Assembly: GCF_020379485.1 (NCBI RefSeq)
Contig: NC_063446.1
Span: 20,300,610 to 20,364,609 of the forward strand
DNA length: 64,000 nt
Direction of reading: 5' to 3'
Source: Brassica napus
Taxonomy: Eukaryota; Streptophyta; Magnoliopsida; Brassicales; Brassicaceae
Shown: in pieces, positions 11,722 through 22,975 of the stretch
How positions within the stretch are numbered: position 1 is the first letter of the stretch
How the letters are laid out: the number at the start of each line of letters is the position of its first letter
The notes under the pieces: model-generated
What the model was told of the DNA's origin: nothing
The model's database searches: none
The model's input: the letters and a program-made list of their open reading frames with translations, nothing else
Position numbers and translations under genes: made by a program

Positions 11722-12480
11722 AAGCAGAACCTGAGCTAGGTAGAGGACACAAAGAGAAGATTCCCTCCTAAAATTGCGTGATTATGTTAACTACAATGCA
11801 CGCTGTATCAAAGAAGAACCCCATCACAATCACACTGCGCCCAATACACAATCAGAGTCCTCGTCAGTCCAAGGTAAAACATCATATCCTCTTGTCAATT
11901 ATATTTCTGACAAACGGTTTTCTCCAGCTCACAAAGCCTTCTTGGCTCCGATAACAAGTGGAGTAGAACCAAAGAGTTACAAAGAGGCGGTTCAACATGA
12001 AATATGGTGAAACTCTATGAAAGATGACATTGTCGCTTTTGAAGTGAACAAGACATTCAGTATTGCGGTTTTACTTCCTGGTAAGAAGGCCATTGGTAAT
12101 ATGTGGGTGTACAAGATCAAATATAATACAGATGGTACTGTTGAAAGGCATAAATCTAGGTTGGTTGCCATAGGGAACATGCAAGTCAAAAGAAAAGATT
12201 TCAAAGAAACTTTCGCACCGGTAGCTAAAATGACAACGGTGAGGAGTCTCTGCAAGTTATTGCAGGAAAGGGATGGATTATGCATCAGATAGATGTTCAC
12301 AATGCTTTTTTGCATAGTGATCCCACTGAAAAAATCTATATGAAGCATCCTCAAGGCTTTCAACACGCTGATCCTAACAAGGTCTGCATACTAGATAAGG
12401 CGATTATGGGTTGAAAAGCCCCGAGATATATGCTGGTTTTCGAAGCTCACTGATGCATTGAAACAGTTTGGTTCTATTAA
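11722..12480 (+). pseudogene. Ty1/copia polyprotein fragment (reverse transcriptase N-terminal part)
   Basis: Three broken frames together give the region before and at the start of the RVT_2 reverse transcriptase domain: KRFSPAHKAFLAPITSG, then WVYKIKYNTDGTVERHKSRLVA, then WIMHQIDVHNAFLHSD. It is interrupted by a stop at about 12008, a frameshift near 12260 and a further stop near 12412. No long terminal repeats, protease, integrase core or RNase H were seen. It is an old 5'- and 3'-truncated insertion with no active function. Confidence 0.85.
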
Positions 12481-13397
12481 TTCACACTCTATCAATATTC
12501 TTTAGAATCTAAAAATTGTTCAGATACCTTAAATTAGAAACAGATATAATGTAATTCAATTTTTATATGGACTATATTTCACTAACTGTAGACTTACGTG
12601 TTGTTCTATGTTTTAAAGATATGTTGTATACTAATACTGTTATTGTATTAGTAAGATTATTAGTTTAAATGTACCAACACTGTATGTTGTATTGCTACGT
12701 TCAATAATTTACTTATAATGCTTATTTGTTGGGGATCCATACTATATATGTACCAACACTGTGTTGGCAACATATGCGTAATCATTATACGGGACATATC
12801 GTGATAGAATAGGTTTATCAGATTTAATTCTACTGAACAATGTTTTGTGTATACATTATGGTTTCAGTGCAGGCAACTCTCAATAAATCCATATTGCTGA
12901 GTGATCAATCAAAAACAATGGAATCCTCTTTATTTAGTTGTAGAATAAGATTCGATTGGTTTTATTTCGTATGTATGATTAGTTTCTGGGATTATTGTTG
13001 TGTTTTTATATTTTAATACTAATTAAAATCTCCTATATTTTAATAAAATTGTAAATTTCTTATGTTTTGCAGTTCTTACAAACATCTCGAGTTTTTCTTA
13101 GTCTAATCGATATATTTTAACGGATATATCAGGTCAACATAAATTTATTTGTTTTTTAATCTGCATAGTAAAATTATTACATGAATAATTTTTCTATAAC
13201 TAATGCGGAAACTGGAAGCCGATTAATTACTTTTATTATGCATGGACACACTTTTTAAAGCGAATACAATAACAGAAATAGAAGTAGCATTTATTGGATT
13301 AAAAACTGAAAATAGGTAATTTCAATGAACGATATAAAGAGAGATGAATATGAAAAAGAGAGGATATATATTCTCCAATCGAAGCATTGATAGTAGA
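12481..13397. other. Intergenic, AT-rich, no gene seen
   Basis: This stretch lies between the copia remnant and the second hybrid proline-rich gene. No supported frame or repeat terminus was recognised. The last part is the 3' flank of the minus-strand gene. Confidence 0.55.
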
Positions 13398-13799
13398 TCA
13401 AGCGCATATGAATCCACGAGGGGTCTTCCTGCCACAAGCATTAAGAAGAAGACTGAGAGAGACGGGAACATTAAGCTTAATTCCTAGAACATTTGCCTTT
13501 AAGGCGGTACAGAGACAAGCAGCAGCCTCAAGATCAACCAAACCCTTAAGGAGTGAACAACAAGGCTTGACCGGTGGCGAGCCCAGTTCAATTTTGAGAA
13601 GATCCTTTAGGACATTGGCACAAACGCCAAGTTTGAGAGTTTTTCTAGGGCAGCTTCCTGAGGAAAATGGAGTTGGGGTGGGCTTAGGTTTAGGTTTGGG
13701 AATGGAACCGCAGCCACCGCCACAAGCCGTAGTTAGCGTGAAAAAGAGGATGTTGAATGTGAGGAAAATGATAAGGGAGGCTGAGTTTTTGGAAGCCAT
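13398..13799 (-). CDS. Hybrid proline-rich protein, EARLI1/AZI1-type
   Basis: A single-exon gene of 133 codons starting at the ATG 13797-13799 ([16 protein letters not shown]). The upstream extension would need a TTG start and is rejected. A signal peptide ends near the TTACGGGCG stretch. A short hinge ([11 protein letters not shown]) follows, then the complete eight-cysteine domain ([27 protein letters not shown]). A likely TATA region (TATATATACAT on the minus strand) lies around 13886-13898, in a part conserved in the duplicated copy at 22.1 kb. The gene is the intact parent or sister of the pseudogene at 21787-22043. Its product is probably a secreted or membrane-associated lipid-transfer-like protein; this is inferred from the family. 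Confidence 0.93.
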   Translation of the reverse strand: MASKNSASLIIFLTFNILFFTLTTACGGGCGSIPKPKPKPTPTPFSSGSCPRKTLKLGVCANVLKDLLKIELGSPPVKPCCSLLKGLVDLEAAACLCTALKANVLGIKLNVPVSLSLLLNACGRKTPRGFICA

Positions 13800-14143
13800 C
13801 TTTCCAAAGATAAATTTCAAATTGAGCAAGTTCTAAGATGGAAGTGTTGCTTTAGAGGATGGTGAAGTAAAATGAAGAGTGGATGTATGTATATATATTA
13901 GGATTGCAAGGGTTTGGACAGTTAAAAAAAGCTGTCTTAATAAATCATCTTGAGCAATTATTAACTTCTTTGATATTTTAGTGACAGTGAACATTGTTTT
14001 ATTAAGTGGTTACAATAATTCGCTTTTTATATATCATTCAGAAATGTGCACAATCATGGAACTGGTTTAGTAGTGTGATGTTATGCTGTAGTAGTTTTTT
14101 TTTTTTTTGATCAATGCTGTAGTAGTTTTAATATGTCAACTAA

Positions 14144-15018
14144 CTAGATTTTGATCCATGCTTTCAAAGCGCAGAATATTTTATGATATAACTTTAATAA
14201 ACAATATTATAAATATTTTGTTAATTTGTAAGAATTATGTCTATTTAAAACATTATTTTATTTAAATCATCGTCTCTAAACTCGACCCGGATCCATAGTC
14301 AAACCGGTAAGCCAGTAATCCGATATGTAATACGATTTTAGTTTTATGAAATATCTTTTATTTAAAACCCAATAAAATTCGTAAAACCCCGGTAAATCTT
14401 GAGGCTAACCGGTTGAACCGATTGGTGACCAATATGTAAATTCAATTTGATTTGAATTGTAGAATTTAAAATTTGAAAGTTAATTTTAAAATTTGCATTA
14501 GATATTTAAATAACTATTAGTTTTAATATTATTGTATTTTTATTATATCTCTTTTAACTCCAACTTGTTTAGAAATTGAACCTAGACTTAGTTATTTCAT
14601 AATTAGATTAACATTTGGAAACCTTTGAAAAATTATACACAATAACAAAATCACATAAGATATCTATCATAAGCAATACGATTAATATATAAAGATATAA
14701 TCATATAAACTAAACTATGGTGTATAAAACTAATGGTCATTAACGAATGTTTGTTTGTTTAATTTATTTGTTTGTGAAATTTGTTGAGATAGAATTGTTT
14801 AGCTTTATATTGAATATTCCTTTTTGGTTTTGAGAAGCAGAGGTGGCTTTTGTTATTGTGTAAGACTTCCTTATCCATCGAATATTTCTTTTCAATTGTT
14901 TAGAATCTTACCATTAAAATTGATTTAGTGGAATTAATTATAGGGTATAGTATTTTAAAAATATTTTACATAGAAGCAAGTTGGATCCAACTTTGTACTT
15001 CTGTTTTAATAATATTGA
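14144..15018 (-). mobile_element. Non-autonomous Helitron inserted in the duplicated HyPRP upstream region
   Basis: The left end is CTAGATTTTGATCC followed by the hairpin GCTTTCAAAGC. The right end reads, on the minus strand, TCAATATTATTAAAACAGAA, a typical Helitron 5' start. The related upstream region of the paralogue at 22.4 kb lacks this segment: there AATATGTCAA runs almost directly into TTTTATTGAAG. This gives an empty-site comparison. There is no coding capacity. The body contains GGATCC/ACCGGT-rich sequence of unknown origin. Confidence 0.7.
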
Positions 15019-16489
15019 TTTTATTGAAGTTTTAACTGGTAGATCGTTGTTTTACAAAAAGTGAATCTTTTTTTATTAAGTGGTTAATGTAAATCTTTTT
15101 TTTTAATTTCAATTAGGTGAGTTATCCGCCTCTATACGCAGGAATGAATATTTACGAAAAAACTAAATTTAGTTATTAAACTTTATTTGTGTTTCGTTTA
15201 GTTTGATATTTTATATTATTTTAGATAAGACAGTTATTTATGAGTTATTGAGTTGTGATGTTTTAATGACTTGATTTTTCAGAATATTCAACTTTCCTAT
15301 GATATTTGTTTCTAAAATTCTAGTTTGATTTTTAAACAAATTTAATCTAATTTTAATCTAGTGTAGTTAGTTTCGTATTATTTGTATGGTTATATTAATT
15401 TTAAATTTGTATTTTATTTATTTTGTTTTATCACTGGAGTTTGTGAATTATGAAAAATCACAAATAACTTATAAACAAAATTAAAAAAATGGTTTAAGAC
15501 CAGTTTAAAATTTCAAACTAACAAAATTTCAAAAATGAAAATATGGCTTAAGACCAGTTTAAAATTGCATTATTTAAAATATAACATCACATTAAAATTT
15601 TATTAATTGAAGTTAAGATTTATCATTTTATTCAAAATTGGTGGTTTAAAACATTCAGATGTTATTTTTAAAAACACAGAATTCAATTAAAACTAATTAA
15701 TTTTAGAAATCTTTCTAGTAAACAACAGAATTAGTTTTCTAATGTGAAGTCAACACTAAGTAAAAATAAAATGTGCCGCATTCTAAATTAAAATCTTGCT
15801 TCTAGCAGAGTAGCAAACATGATAGGTATTAAAACTTTTTAACTAATTCTATTACATGTTATAATCATTGTCTCGATAAAATGTGTAGCCAGCTGAATGA
15901 TTTGAAGTATTCTTCCATTATAAATTGACTTTATGATATTCATTTTGATATTTCATGTATTCAAAGATGAATGAATTTCTTTAAAAAAATAATGATTGTG
16001 ATTTTTTTATGGAGAAAATACAACTTTTTATGAATAAAGTAGAATTTATATATTGAAATACTTTTCTTGGTAGTTCAAACTTGAAAAATAATTTGTATTT
16101 ATGTAGAGATATGAACATTCATATATTATTAAGATTGTAAATTTTTATTTTTTATTTAGATATTAAAAATTGATTAATATAAAATTAAATAGTAAATTAT
16201 GTTTCTAATGAACGTGAAAAAATTATAAATAATATTGTTTATTAAATTACATGTTTTAAATATAAAAAACATATATGTATACTAAAGATAATGCTTTTTC
16301 TATAATAAGGGGATTGGGAAATAATTTTTTTAAAAAAGGTTAAATAAAAAAATTAGTAATGACATTTTAATAATAAACTTACTTCATTAATATTATCATT
16401 TTAATTAAATAATAAGAATCAACGTGAGAGCAACACATAAGAAACTGATTTCTCAAATAATATTAAAAAGATATGTTTATTTTTATTAA
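15019..16489. other. AT-rich intergenic with a short tandem duplication
   Basis: No gene is visible. Around 15488-15570 a segment of about 55 bases containing TTAAGACCAGTTTAAAAT is present twice in tandem. The rest is AT-rich and unassigned. Confidence 0.5.
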
Positions 16490-16498
16490 TAGTAATAA

Positions 16499-17042
16499 GG
16501 GAAATTACCACAAATACCACATTCATAGTACCACTTTTCATGTTTACACTAATCACTTTCACCATCACTTTTAATGAATGGTAAAAGACACTTATACCCC
16601 TTTAACTAATCTAGGCTTGGGGTTTAGAGTTGAGGGGTGGGTTAGGGTTTTTGGAATGTGAAATTTAGGATTCTAATAAATATATAAATAAATACTTAAA
16701 ATTTTTTTAAAAAAATAAAAAATAGTTTCAAACATAATTTTCGATTTTCAAAAAGAAATTTTGAAAAAAAAAACAAAATTTTGAAAAAAAAAACAAAATT
16801 TTGAAAAAAAATTAAAAAAAAAAATTATAAAAAAGTTCAAATTTGAAAAAGTATAATTCGAAAACATAATTTATTTATTTATTTATTTAAATAATGATTT
16901 ATTATATATATATATAGATAACAAGTGTGTAAGAGTCTTTTGCCACTTAATGAAGAATATATTTTTGAAAATGTTCCTTTAGTGGTGGTACTGGTAAATA
17001 TGAAAAGTGGTACCATGAAAGTGGTAAACAAAAAATTTTTCC
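16499..17042. mobile_element. MULE-type MITE (family copy 1)
   Basis: The ends are imperfect inverted repeats: the left arm has TTCATAGTACCACTTTTCAT and the inverted right arm has TTCATGGTACCACTTTTCAT. The flanks show TAGTAATAA (16490-16498) and TGGTAATAA (17043-17051), a 9-bp target duplication with one mismatch, as expected for Mutator-like elements. A second copy lies at 27938-28380. The interior is A/T-rich and non-coding. Confidence 0.65.
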
Positions 17043-17159
17043 TGGTAATAAATAGATATTATAGCTTTTTATTTTTTAAAAAAAATTATTTTATTTTGTA
17101 AAAAATTAATGCTAATATTTTTTTTAAAAAAATTTGACTTCCCAAATAATATATATATT

Positions 17160-17471
17160 AATATTAAATGGTTAAAGGTAAAACGGTATTTTGTGTCACA
17201 GTTAAACTTGCTTGCCAAAAACTAGATTTAGTAAACAAATTGGAATTCCTTGTGGCCTAACTGTTTTTCTTTTAGTTCAAAAAAAAAACTAGATTTAAAT
17301 TGGAATCCCTGCACATGTGTAGAATAATCACTCGTATTGTAGCTGGCGTCTGGCAATTGTGTTTGTAGATTGGTAATTTGGAAGTTTATGACCACACAGT
17401 CTGGGTTTTCATATGTGTATTGGCTTATACTTCTTGTTTTATTGTAGCTGTCCTGATCATAATATCATTAC
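17160..17471. repeat. Segmental duplication, copy A (upstream flank of the HyPRP gene at 13.4 kb)
   Basis: This segment, marked by GGTAATTTGGAAGTTTATGA and GCTTATACTTCTTGTTTTAT, matches 22665-22877 with small differences. Together with the homology of 13546-14143 to 21787-22420 it shows that the gene and its upstream region were duplicated in tandem, with elements inserted afterwards in copy A. Confidence 0.8.
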
Positions 17472-17815
17472 TAGGCGTGAGACGGATCGGGTATCCGAGC
17501 AATTTTAAGATATCCGGATCCAGATCCATAATTGTACTATCCTTATCCGGATCCGGGGTTCTCGGATATCCAGGCGTCGGATATCTTTCTAAAAATTGTA
17601 ATATCCGGCGGATATCCGGATTCCGATCTAGATCCTTAAAATATATAAAAATAATAATACTAATATATATAAAATATTAACAATAATTTACATAAAATTT
17701 ATATATACTATTATAAAAATGAAAATATAATAAATAAAATTAGTTTTTATATATAGATATTACTATTTTGAAATAGTTATTAGTAAAACTTATGGATCCG
17801 AATATCCGGACTAAA
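17472..17815. repeat. ATCCGGAT-rich repeat field
   Basis: Starting exactly where the HyPRP duplication stops, the sequence carries many copies of ATCCGGAT and GATATCC on both strands, ending near GGATCCGAATATCCGG. It is non-coding; the open frame through it is a by-product of the repeats. It could be one end of a Helitron-like insertion (it begins CTAG), but no second end was identified. Confidence 0.45.
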
Positions 17816-18000
17816 AAATCAAAAATGATAACTCTTTGTCTCGTTCTCTCTGTTTAATTATCAAAGTCTCTCTATTTATCCATAATTATAACTCTCTGAT
17901 AAGAAACAAAAGTTGATTAATTACCAAAGTCTCTCTGTTTATCCATAATGATAACTCTTTGTCTCGTTCTCTTGCCATAGGTTTGTTGATTATTTATCAA

Positions 18001-18181
18001 AATTGATATGTTGTTCTTCTTTGACTTTGAGGACATAACTACATCGGGACATAGCATCTTCTGTTGGAAAGCTCATGAAGGGGAAGGTGTTCCAGCTCCT
18101 GTCCTGGAGAGTTTGGGTGTAGATGGTAGCATTGAAGTTGCATCATCAATGCAGCCGTCTGTCATTTCAGTTGGGAAGAGG
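18001..18181 (+). other. Exon-like segment of unknown origin
   Basis: An open stretch reads EDITTSGHSIFCWKAHEGE followed by PAPVLESLGVDGS and ends in a possible splice donor (AG|GTAAAT, around 18180). I do not recognise the protein. It lies just upstream of the Harbinger genes and may be a captured gene fragment or part of an untranslated leader. Upstream at 17824-17975 two diverged copies of ATGATAACTCTTTGTCTCGT occur. Confidence 0.25.
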
Positions 18182-18407
18182 TAAATATACAATCCTTTTA
18201 ATATCATTGTACTTGTTAGTTGAGTTGAAAGAACCGAGCATTGATTGGTTTATTTTTAGGTAAATGAACTTTCGTTTGTGGGTTGGTTTAGTTTTAGGTA
18301 AATACATTGTCTGTCTTGGTTGTTTTAGTTTTAGGTAGATATATTGATTGCCATTTATAACTAACACCTACTAAACTCAAGCTTAACGTTGCATTTAAAA
18401 CCGAACA

Positions 18408-18605
18408 ACTCCTTCTTCCTCTGTATCTCCTTCTTCTTCGTATCTCCTTCTTCCTCTGTATCTCTTTTTCCTCTGTATCTCCTTCTTCCTCTGTATCTCC
18501 TTCTCCTTTGATAAGAAGATACAACTTCTTATCTCCTTCTCCTTCTTCTTCGTATCTCCTTCTTCTGTAAGACATCCTTCTTCGTATCTCCTTCTTCCTC
18601 TGTAA
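18408..18605. repeat. Pyrimidine-rich tandem repeat (TCTCCTTCTTCCTCTGTA type)
   Basis: About ten degenerate units of 12-18 bases made of CTTCTTCCTCTGTATCTC run up to the start of the Myb/SANT frame. The array probably forms part of its leader. The long lysine/glutamate-rich frames on the other strand are products of the repeat and are not genes. Confidence 0.75.
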
Positions 18606-18628
18606 TTCATATGTACTTCTTCTTCGCT

Positions 18629-19524
18629 ATGGATCCATTTAGTCAAGCTGGTAGTTTTCAAAACCTCTTAAACAGTCAACAACCAAACACCTCTTTCTCC
18701 TTTGTCATTCCTAGTATAGAACTCTCTTCATCAGATGCCTCTGTCTTCGGTACACAATGGGCTGACGATGCAAACGAAAAACACGTCGTCTCTAACCGTA
18801 AAGAAAGGAGGAAGTGGTCACCAACTGAAGATCTCATTCTCATCAGTGCTTGGTTGAACACCTCCAAGGATCCCGTGGTGGCGAATGAGCAGAAGGCAAT
18901 CGCATTTCGGAAACAGATTGCATCCTATGTTGCATCAAGCCCAAAGCTTTCTGCTTTGCAAAAGAGGGAGCCAAGTACTGTAAACAAAGGTGGGGGAAGA
19001 TCAACGAGGGTGTATGTAAGTTTGTTGGGTGTTATGAAGCTGCAACTAAAGCTAAATCCAGTGGGATGAATGAGGATGATGTTTTGAAGATGGCGCATGA
19101 GATATTCTTCAATGACTACAAGCTAAAATTTACACTCGAGCATGCCTGGTTGGAGCTTAGCCATGATCAAAAATGGTGTGGTGCTTGTTCAACCAAAGAC
19201 AAGGTAAGCTCCAAAAGAAGAAAGCTGGATGACCAGACTGCACAATCATCGACCTCTGTGCAAGGTTGCCTTGGAGAAGATGAAGCTATGGCTCGGCCGA
19301 TTGGTGTAAAAGCAGCTAAGGCCAAAGGAAAAAGCAAGGGAAAGACTTCGGAAGAGGCAGTGGAGCTTCAGACCATGTGGGAGATAAGGCAAAATGACTT
19401 TGTCTTGAAGGAGAAGCTTAACAAGCAAAAATTGCTTGATAGCTTAATTGCCAAGTCAGAGCCTCTAAGTGAGCTTGAAATCGCTTTGAAGAATAAACTA
19501 ATAACTGACATGTTGTCAAGTTAG
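18629..19524 (+). pseudogene. PIF/Harbinger ORF1: Myb/SANT-like accessory protein, frameshifted
   Basis: The start MDPFSQAGSF at 18629 is preferred over the upstream ATG at 18611. Residues about 65-130 (RRKWSPTEDLILISAWLN) are a trihelix/SANT-like DNA-binding domain. After QKREPS the frame is lost: one base is missing near 18976-18977. The other frame continues with CKQRWGKINEGVCKFVGCY and runs to 19524 with a basic region (AKAKGKSKGK) and a C-terminal coiled segment, like the NAM-associated domain. In PIF/Harbinger elements this protein binds the ends and helps bring the transposase to the nucleus. The single deletion makes this copy defective unless another copy supplies the protein in trans. 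Confidence 0.8.
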
Positions 19525-19769
19525 TATTGCAACTTAATTTCGAGTCTAGTTGACAAGTTAGTTTGGTCTCGAGTCGGGTCTGTAGTTTGGTTTCTAGTTT
19601 GGTTTCTAGTTTGGTATCGAGTCGGGTCTCAAGTTTGTTGTCTCGTGTGATCACTATGTAATGCTTTCAGTCCTTGAAACTCTAGTAATGAAGCTCACTT
19701 GTTATTGTCTTGTTGCTGTTTCTGTTGTGTCTTTGTCTTGTTGATGTTTCTGTTGTGTTTTTGGCTTTA

Positions 19770-20229
19770 TTGCAGGTGGTGTGGTATATCTCGTGACACA
19801 ACAAGACAGTAACCTTGTGTATTGGAGTTCTCGTGACACAACAAGACATGTTGTAGTAATAAAGAAAAAATTGTTATTGTATTATGAGTTGTATCTCGTG
19901 ACCTTGTGTTGTATCTTTATGAGTTGTATCTGGTGACACAACAATCACCATTATGAGTTGTACCTTTATGTATATGTTTCTTTATAAATTGTTGAAACAC
20001 AATCGCATAGCTTCTTTCGATCTACCTTCTTTCTTATTTTCCAACATCTACCTTCTTCCTTATTTCCAACACAATCGCATAGCTTCCTTCTTATTTTCGA
20101 ACATCTACCTTCTTTCTTATCAAATCCTTTTCACATTTCTTTCCAAATAATCAAATCCGTTTCACATTTCTTTGTTTCTAAATAATCAAATCCTTTTCAC
20201 ATTTCTTTCCAAATAATCAAATCCTTTTA
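19770..20229. repeat. Short direct repeats between the two Harbinger genes
   Basis: TCTCGTGACACAACAAGAC occurs twice (about 19789 and 19832), TATGAGTTGTATC-type units recur at 19883-19965, and CAAATCCTTTTCACATTTCT recurs several times at 20120-20228, directly before the transposase ATG. This is probably the promoter and leader of the transposase gene; that role is inferred from position. Confidence 0.6.
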
Positions 20230-21534
20230 ATGGCATCTTCTTCTTCTACTAATTTCGATGATGAAATAGATGAAAAATTCGATCAAATTTTCGATCAACA
20301 ATTCGAAAAGCTCCTCATTCATCACGAAAATCGCCAAGAACCATCAAGGTCAAAAAAGAAACGAGCCTACATTGAAAGACAACGAGAACAAGGACACATG
20401 CAGTTATGGAACGATTATTTTAGTGAAGATGCAACATATCCTTCTCACATGTTTCGACGCCGGTTTCGAATGAACAAGCCCTTGTTCATGCGTATTGTTG
20501 ATCGACTATCCGCTGAAATCTCATACTTTCAACAAAGAAGAGATGCTACTGGAAGGTTCGGTCACTCTCTGTTACAAAAGGCAACTACATCAATTCGTAT
20601 GATGGCATATCGTTGCCCAGCTGATGCAGTCGACGAATACCTCCGACTTGGTGAGACCACCGCGCTTTTATGCTTAGAACATTTTGTTGAAGCAATCATA
20701 AATCTATTTGGAGATGAGTATCTAAGAAGACCCACGCCAGAAGATCTTCAACGACTACTCAATATTGGAGAGATACGCGGATTTCCCGGGATGATAGGGA
20801 GCATTGATTGTATGCATTGGGAGTGGAAGAATTGTCCGACCGCATGGAAAGGTCAATATACACGTGGATCAGGAAAGCCAACCATTGTTTTAGAGGCTGT
20901 AGCTTCACAAGATCTCTGGATATGGCATGCGTTTCTCGGACCTCCAGGTACATTAAACGATATCAATGTTCTTGATCGATCACCGGTTTTTGATGATATC
21001 TTACAAGGTCGAGCTCCAAAAGTTAATTACAGTGTCAACGGACACGAGTACCATTTGGCTTACTATCTCACAGATGATATATATCCAAAATGGGCTGCTT
21101 TTGTCCAATCTATTCCACTTCCGCAAGGTCCGAAAGCATCCTTATTCGCTACACATCAAGAGGATGTACGTAAAGATGTCGAGCATGCTTTTGGGGTCTT
21201 GCAAGCTCGATTTGCCATAGTCAAAAATCCCGCTCTTTTGTGGGATAAAATAAAAATTGGAAAGATAATGAGAGCATGTATCAATCTACACAATATGATC
21301 GTAGAAGACGAACGAGATGGGTACACTCAGTTTGATGTATCAGTTTTTGCACAACCGGAATCAAACCGAAGTTCACAAGTGTATTTCACGTATTCTACTG
21401 ATATGCCTTCAAATCTCGGCAATATGATGAGCATTCGGAATCGAGTTCGTGATAATAAAATACATCAACAGTTGAAAGCCGATTTGGTTGAGCATATATG
21501 GCAAAAATTTGGAACAAATCAAGATTTCAACTAA
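20230..21534 (+). CDS. PIF/Harbinger transposase (DDE_Tnp_4 / HARBI1-ALP1 type)
   Basis: An uninterrupted frame of 434 codons. The N-terminal part is acidic, then basic (RSKKKRAYIERQREQG), followed by helix-rich sequence (MFRRRFRMNKPLFMRIVDRL). The catalytic triad is visible: D193 in SIDCMHWEW, D282/D283 in LTDDIYPKW, and E318 in RKDVEHAFGVLQARF. The length fits full transposases of this superfamily. It lies 705 bases downstream of the broken Myb/SANT partner on the same strand, the usual two-gene layout. The enzyme catalyses cut-and-paste transposition into TWA targets. The right end of the element is at 21786; the left terminal inverted repeat was not found, so the unit is probably truncated. 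Host-domesticated relatives (ALP1/HARBI1) exist, but the broken partner argues for a transposon. Confidence 0.92.
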   Translation: MASSSSTNFDDEIDEKFDQIFDQQFEKLLIHHENRQEPSRSKKKRAYIERQREQGHMQLWNDYFSEDATYPSHMFRRRFRMNKPLFMRIVDRLSAEISYFQQRRDATGRFGHSLLQKATTSIRMMAYRCPADAVDEYLRLGETTALLCLEHFVEAIINLFGDEYLRRPTPEDLQRLLNIGEIRGFPGMIGSIDCMHWEWKNCPTAWKGQYTRGSGKPTIVLEAVASQDLWIWHAFLGPPGTLNDINVLDRSPVFDDILQGRAPKVNYSVNGHEYHLAYYLTDDIYPKWAAFVQSIPLPQGPKASLFATHQEDVRKDVEHAFGVLQARFAIVKNPALLWDKIKIGKIMRACINLHNMIVEDERDGYTQFDVSVFAQPESNRSSQVYFTYSTDMPSNLGNMMSIRNRVRDNKIHQQLKADLVEHIWQKFGTNQDFN

Positions 21535-21640
21535 TCGGTTTTTTTTCATTTACGATTTGTATTTGTATTTGTAATATGCTTTTATGTCATTTTTATTAAA
21601 ACTTTTATGTATGTTTTTATTTAAATCATTCTAATTAAAA

Positions 21641-21786
21641 AAAAAAAAAATAAGAACCCCTATGAGGTTCTCCCAATGGAGATCTAAATATTAATTAGCA
21701 CTAACCAAAGTTCTTAACCTGTTAAATCACCTTTTTAACTCTTAAATTAATCTAAAGAACCCAAGTTCTTATGGATGGAGGTGCTC
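21641..21786. mobile_element. Right terminus of the Harbinger element
   Basis: Internal inverted motifs (AAGAACCCCTATGAGGTTCTC; AAGAACCCAAGTTCTTATGG) lead to the end GGATGGAGGTGCTC. The next bases TAA (21787-21789) belong to the HyPRP homology and fit the TWA target of this superfamily. The element therefore sits inside the HyPRP pseudogene. Confidence 0.6.
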
Positions 21787-22043
21787 TAAGGAGTGAACAA
21801 CAAGGCTTAACTGGTGGCGTGCCCAATTCGATTTTGAGAAGATCCTTGAGGATTTTGGCACAAACTCCAAGTTTGAGAGTTTTTCTAGGGCAACTTCTTG
21901 AGGAGGATATATGGAGTTGGGGTGGGCTTGGGTTTAGGTTTGGGAATAGAACCGCAGCCACCGCCACAAGCAGTAGTTAGCGTGAAAAAGAGAATGTTGA
22001 ATGTGAGGAAAATGATAAGGGAGGCTGAGATTTTTGAAGCCAT
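21787..22043 (-). pseudogene. Truncated, frameshifted hybrid proline-rich gene copy
   Basis: The start MASKISASLIIF (ATG 22041-22043) and hinge [11 protein letters not shown] match the gene at 13398-13799. A 4-base insertion in the hinge (about 21900-21910) shifts the frame; the domain then continues in another frame ([18 protein letters not shown]). Homology stops at 21787, where the Harbinger end begins. The last four cysteines (CLC and the two C-terminal ones) are missing and are not found on the other side of the element. It is non-functional. Confidence 0.92.
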
Positions 22044-22880
22044 CTTTCCAAAGATATACTTCAAATTGAGCAATCTTAAGATGGAAGTGTTGCTCTAGAG
22101 AGTGGTGAAGTAAAATGAAGAGAGGATGTGTGTATATATATTAGGATTTCAAGGGTTTGGACAGTTAAATAAAGCTGTCTTACTAAATCATTTTGAGCAA
22201 TTATTAACTTCTTTGATATTTTAGTGAGAGTAGAACATTGTTTTATTAAGTGGTTACAATAAATCGTTTTTTTTCATATCATTCAGAAATGTGTACAATC
22301 ATGGCTCTTATTATTATTATATTTTTAACTGACAATCATGGCTCTTATTTAGTAGTGAAAAACTGAAGGATATATAAATATCAACACACTGTTGTGCTGT
22401 CGTAGTTTGAATATGTCAATTTTATTGAAGGATAACTCGTTGATCCTGGCCGTTTTTTTTTACTAAAAGTGGATCGTTATTTTATTAAATAGTTAAGATA
22501 AATCGTTTTTTATTTCAATATGGTAATTTTTTACTAATAGTAATAATTAGATATTAGTTTTTATTTCTAAAGAGAAAAATTGTTTTTGTAAAACTTAATG
22601 CTATTATTGTCTTTAAAATTTTAATTCACAAATAATATTATTAAATTATATATACTTTTAAAATTAAATGGTTAAAGGTAAAACTTCCCAAAAACAAGAT
22701 TTAAATTGGAATCCATGCACAGGTGTTGATAATCACTCGATTCCTATATGTAGCTGGCGCTGGCGATTATCTTTGAAGATTGGTAATTTGGAATTTTATG
22801 ACCCACAGTCTGGCTTTTCATATGTGTATTGGCTTGTACTTCGTGTTTTATTGTAACTGTCTTGATCATAATATCATTAG
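21787..22880. repeat. Segmental duplication, copy B (HyPRP pseudogene and upstream region)
   Basis: This corresponds to 13546-17471 of copy A but is about a quarter of its length. Copy A additionally holds the Helitron 14144-15018 and the MITE 16499-17042. The upstream flank with the TATA-like region (about 22131-22143) is still recognisable. The duplication must predate these insertions. Confidence 0.8.
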
Positions 22881-22975
22881 TGCTAAAATGTTCAACAATT
22901 CTCATTAATTCCGATTTTAAAATGAATGTAAACCGTAGCAGATCTGACGGAAGCTAAAGGAAAAATCTACAATAC

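Noticed and set aside
17378..17680. 100-codon frame with a hydrophobic start
   Set aside because: It crosses the end of a segmental duplication into the ATCCGGAT repeat field; no conservation in the duplicate copy.
18294..18661. Glutamate/lysine/arginine-rich frames on the minus strand
   Set aside because: They are translations of a pyrimidine-rich microsatellite.
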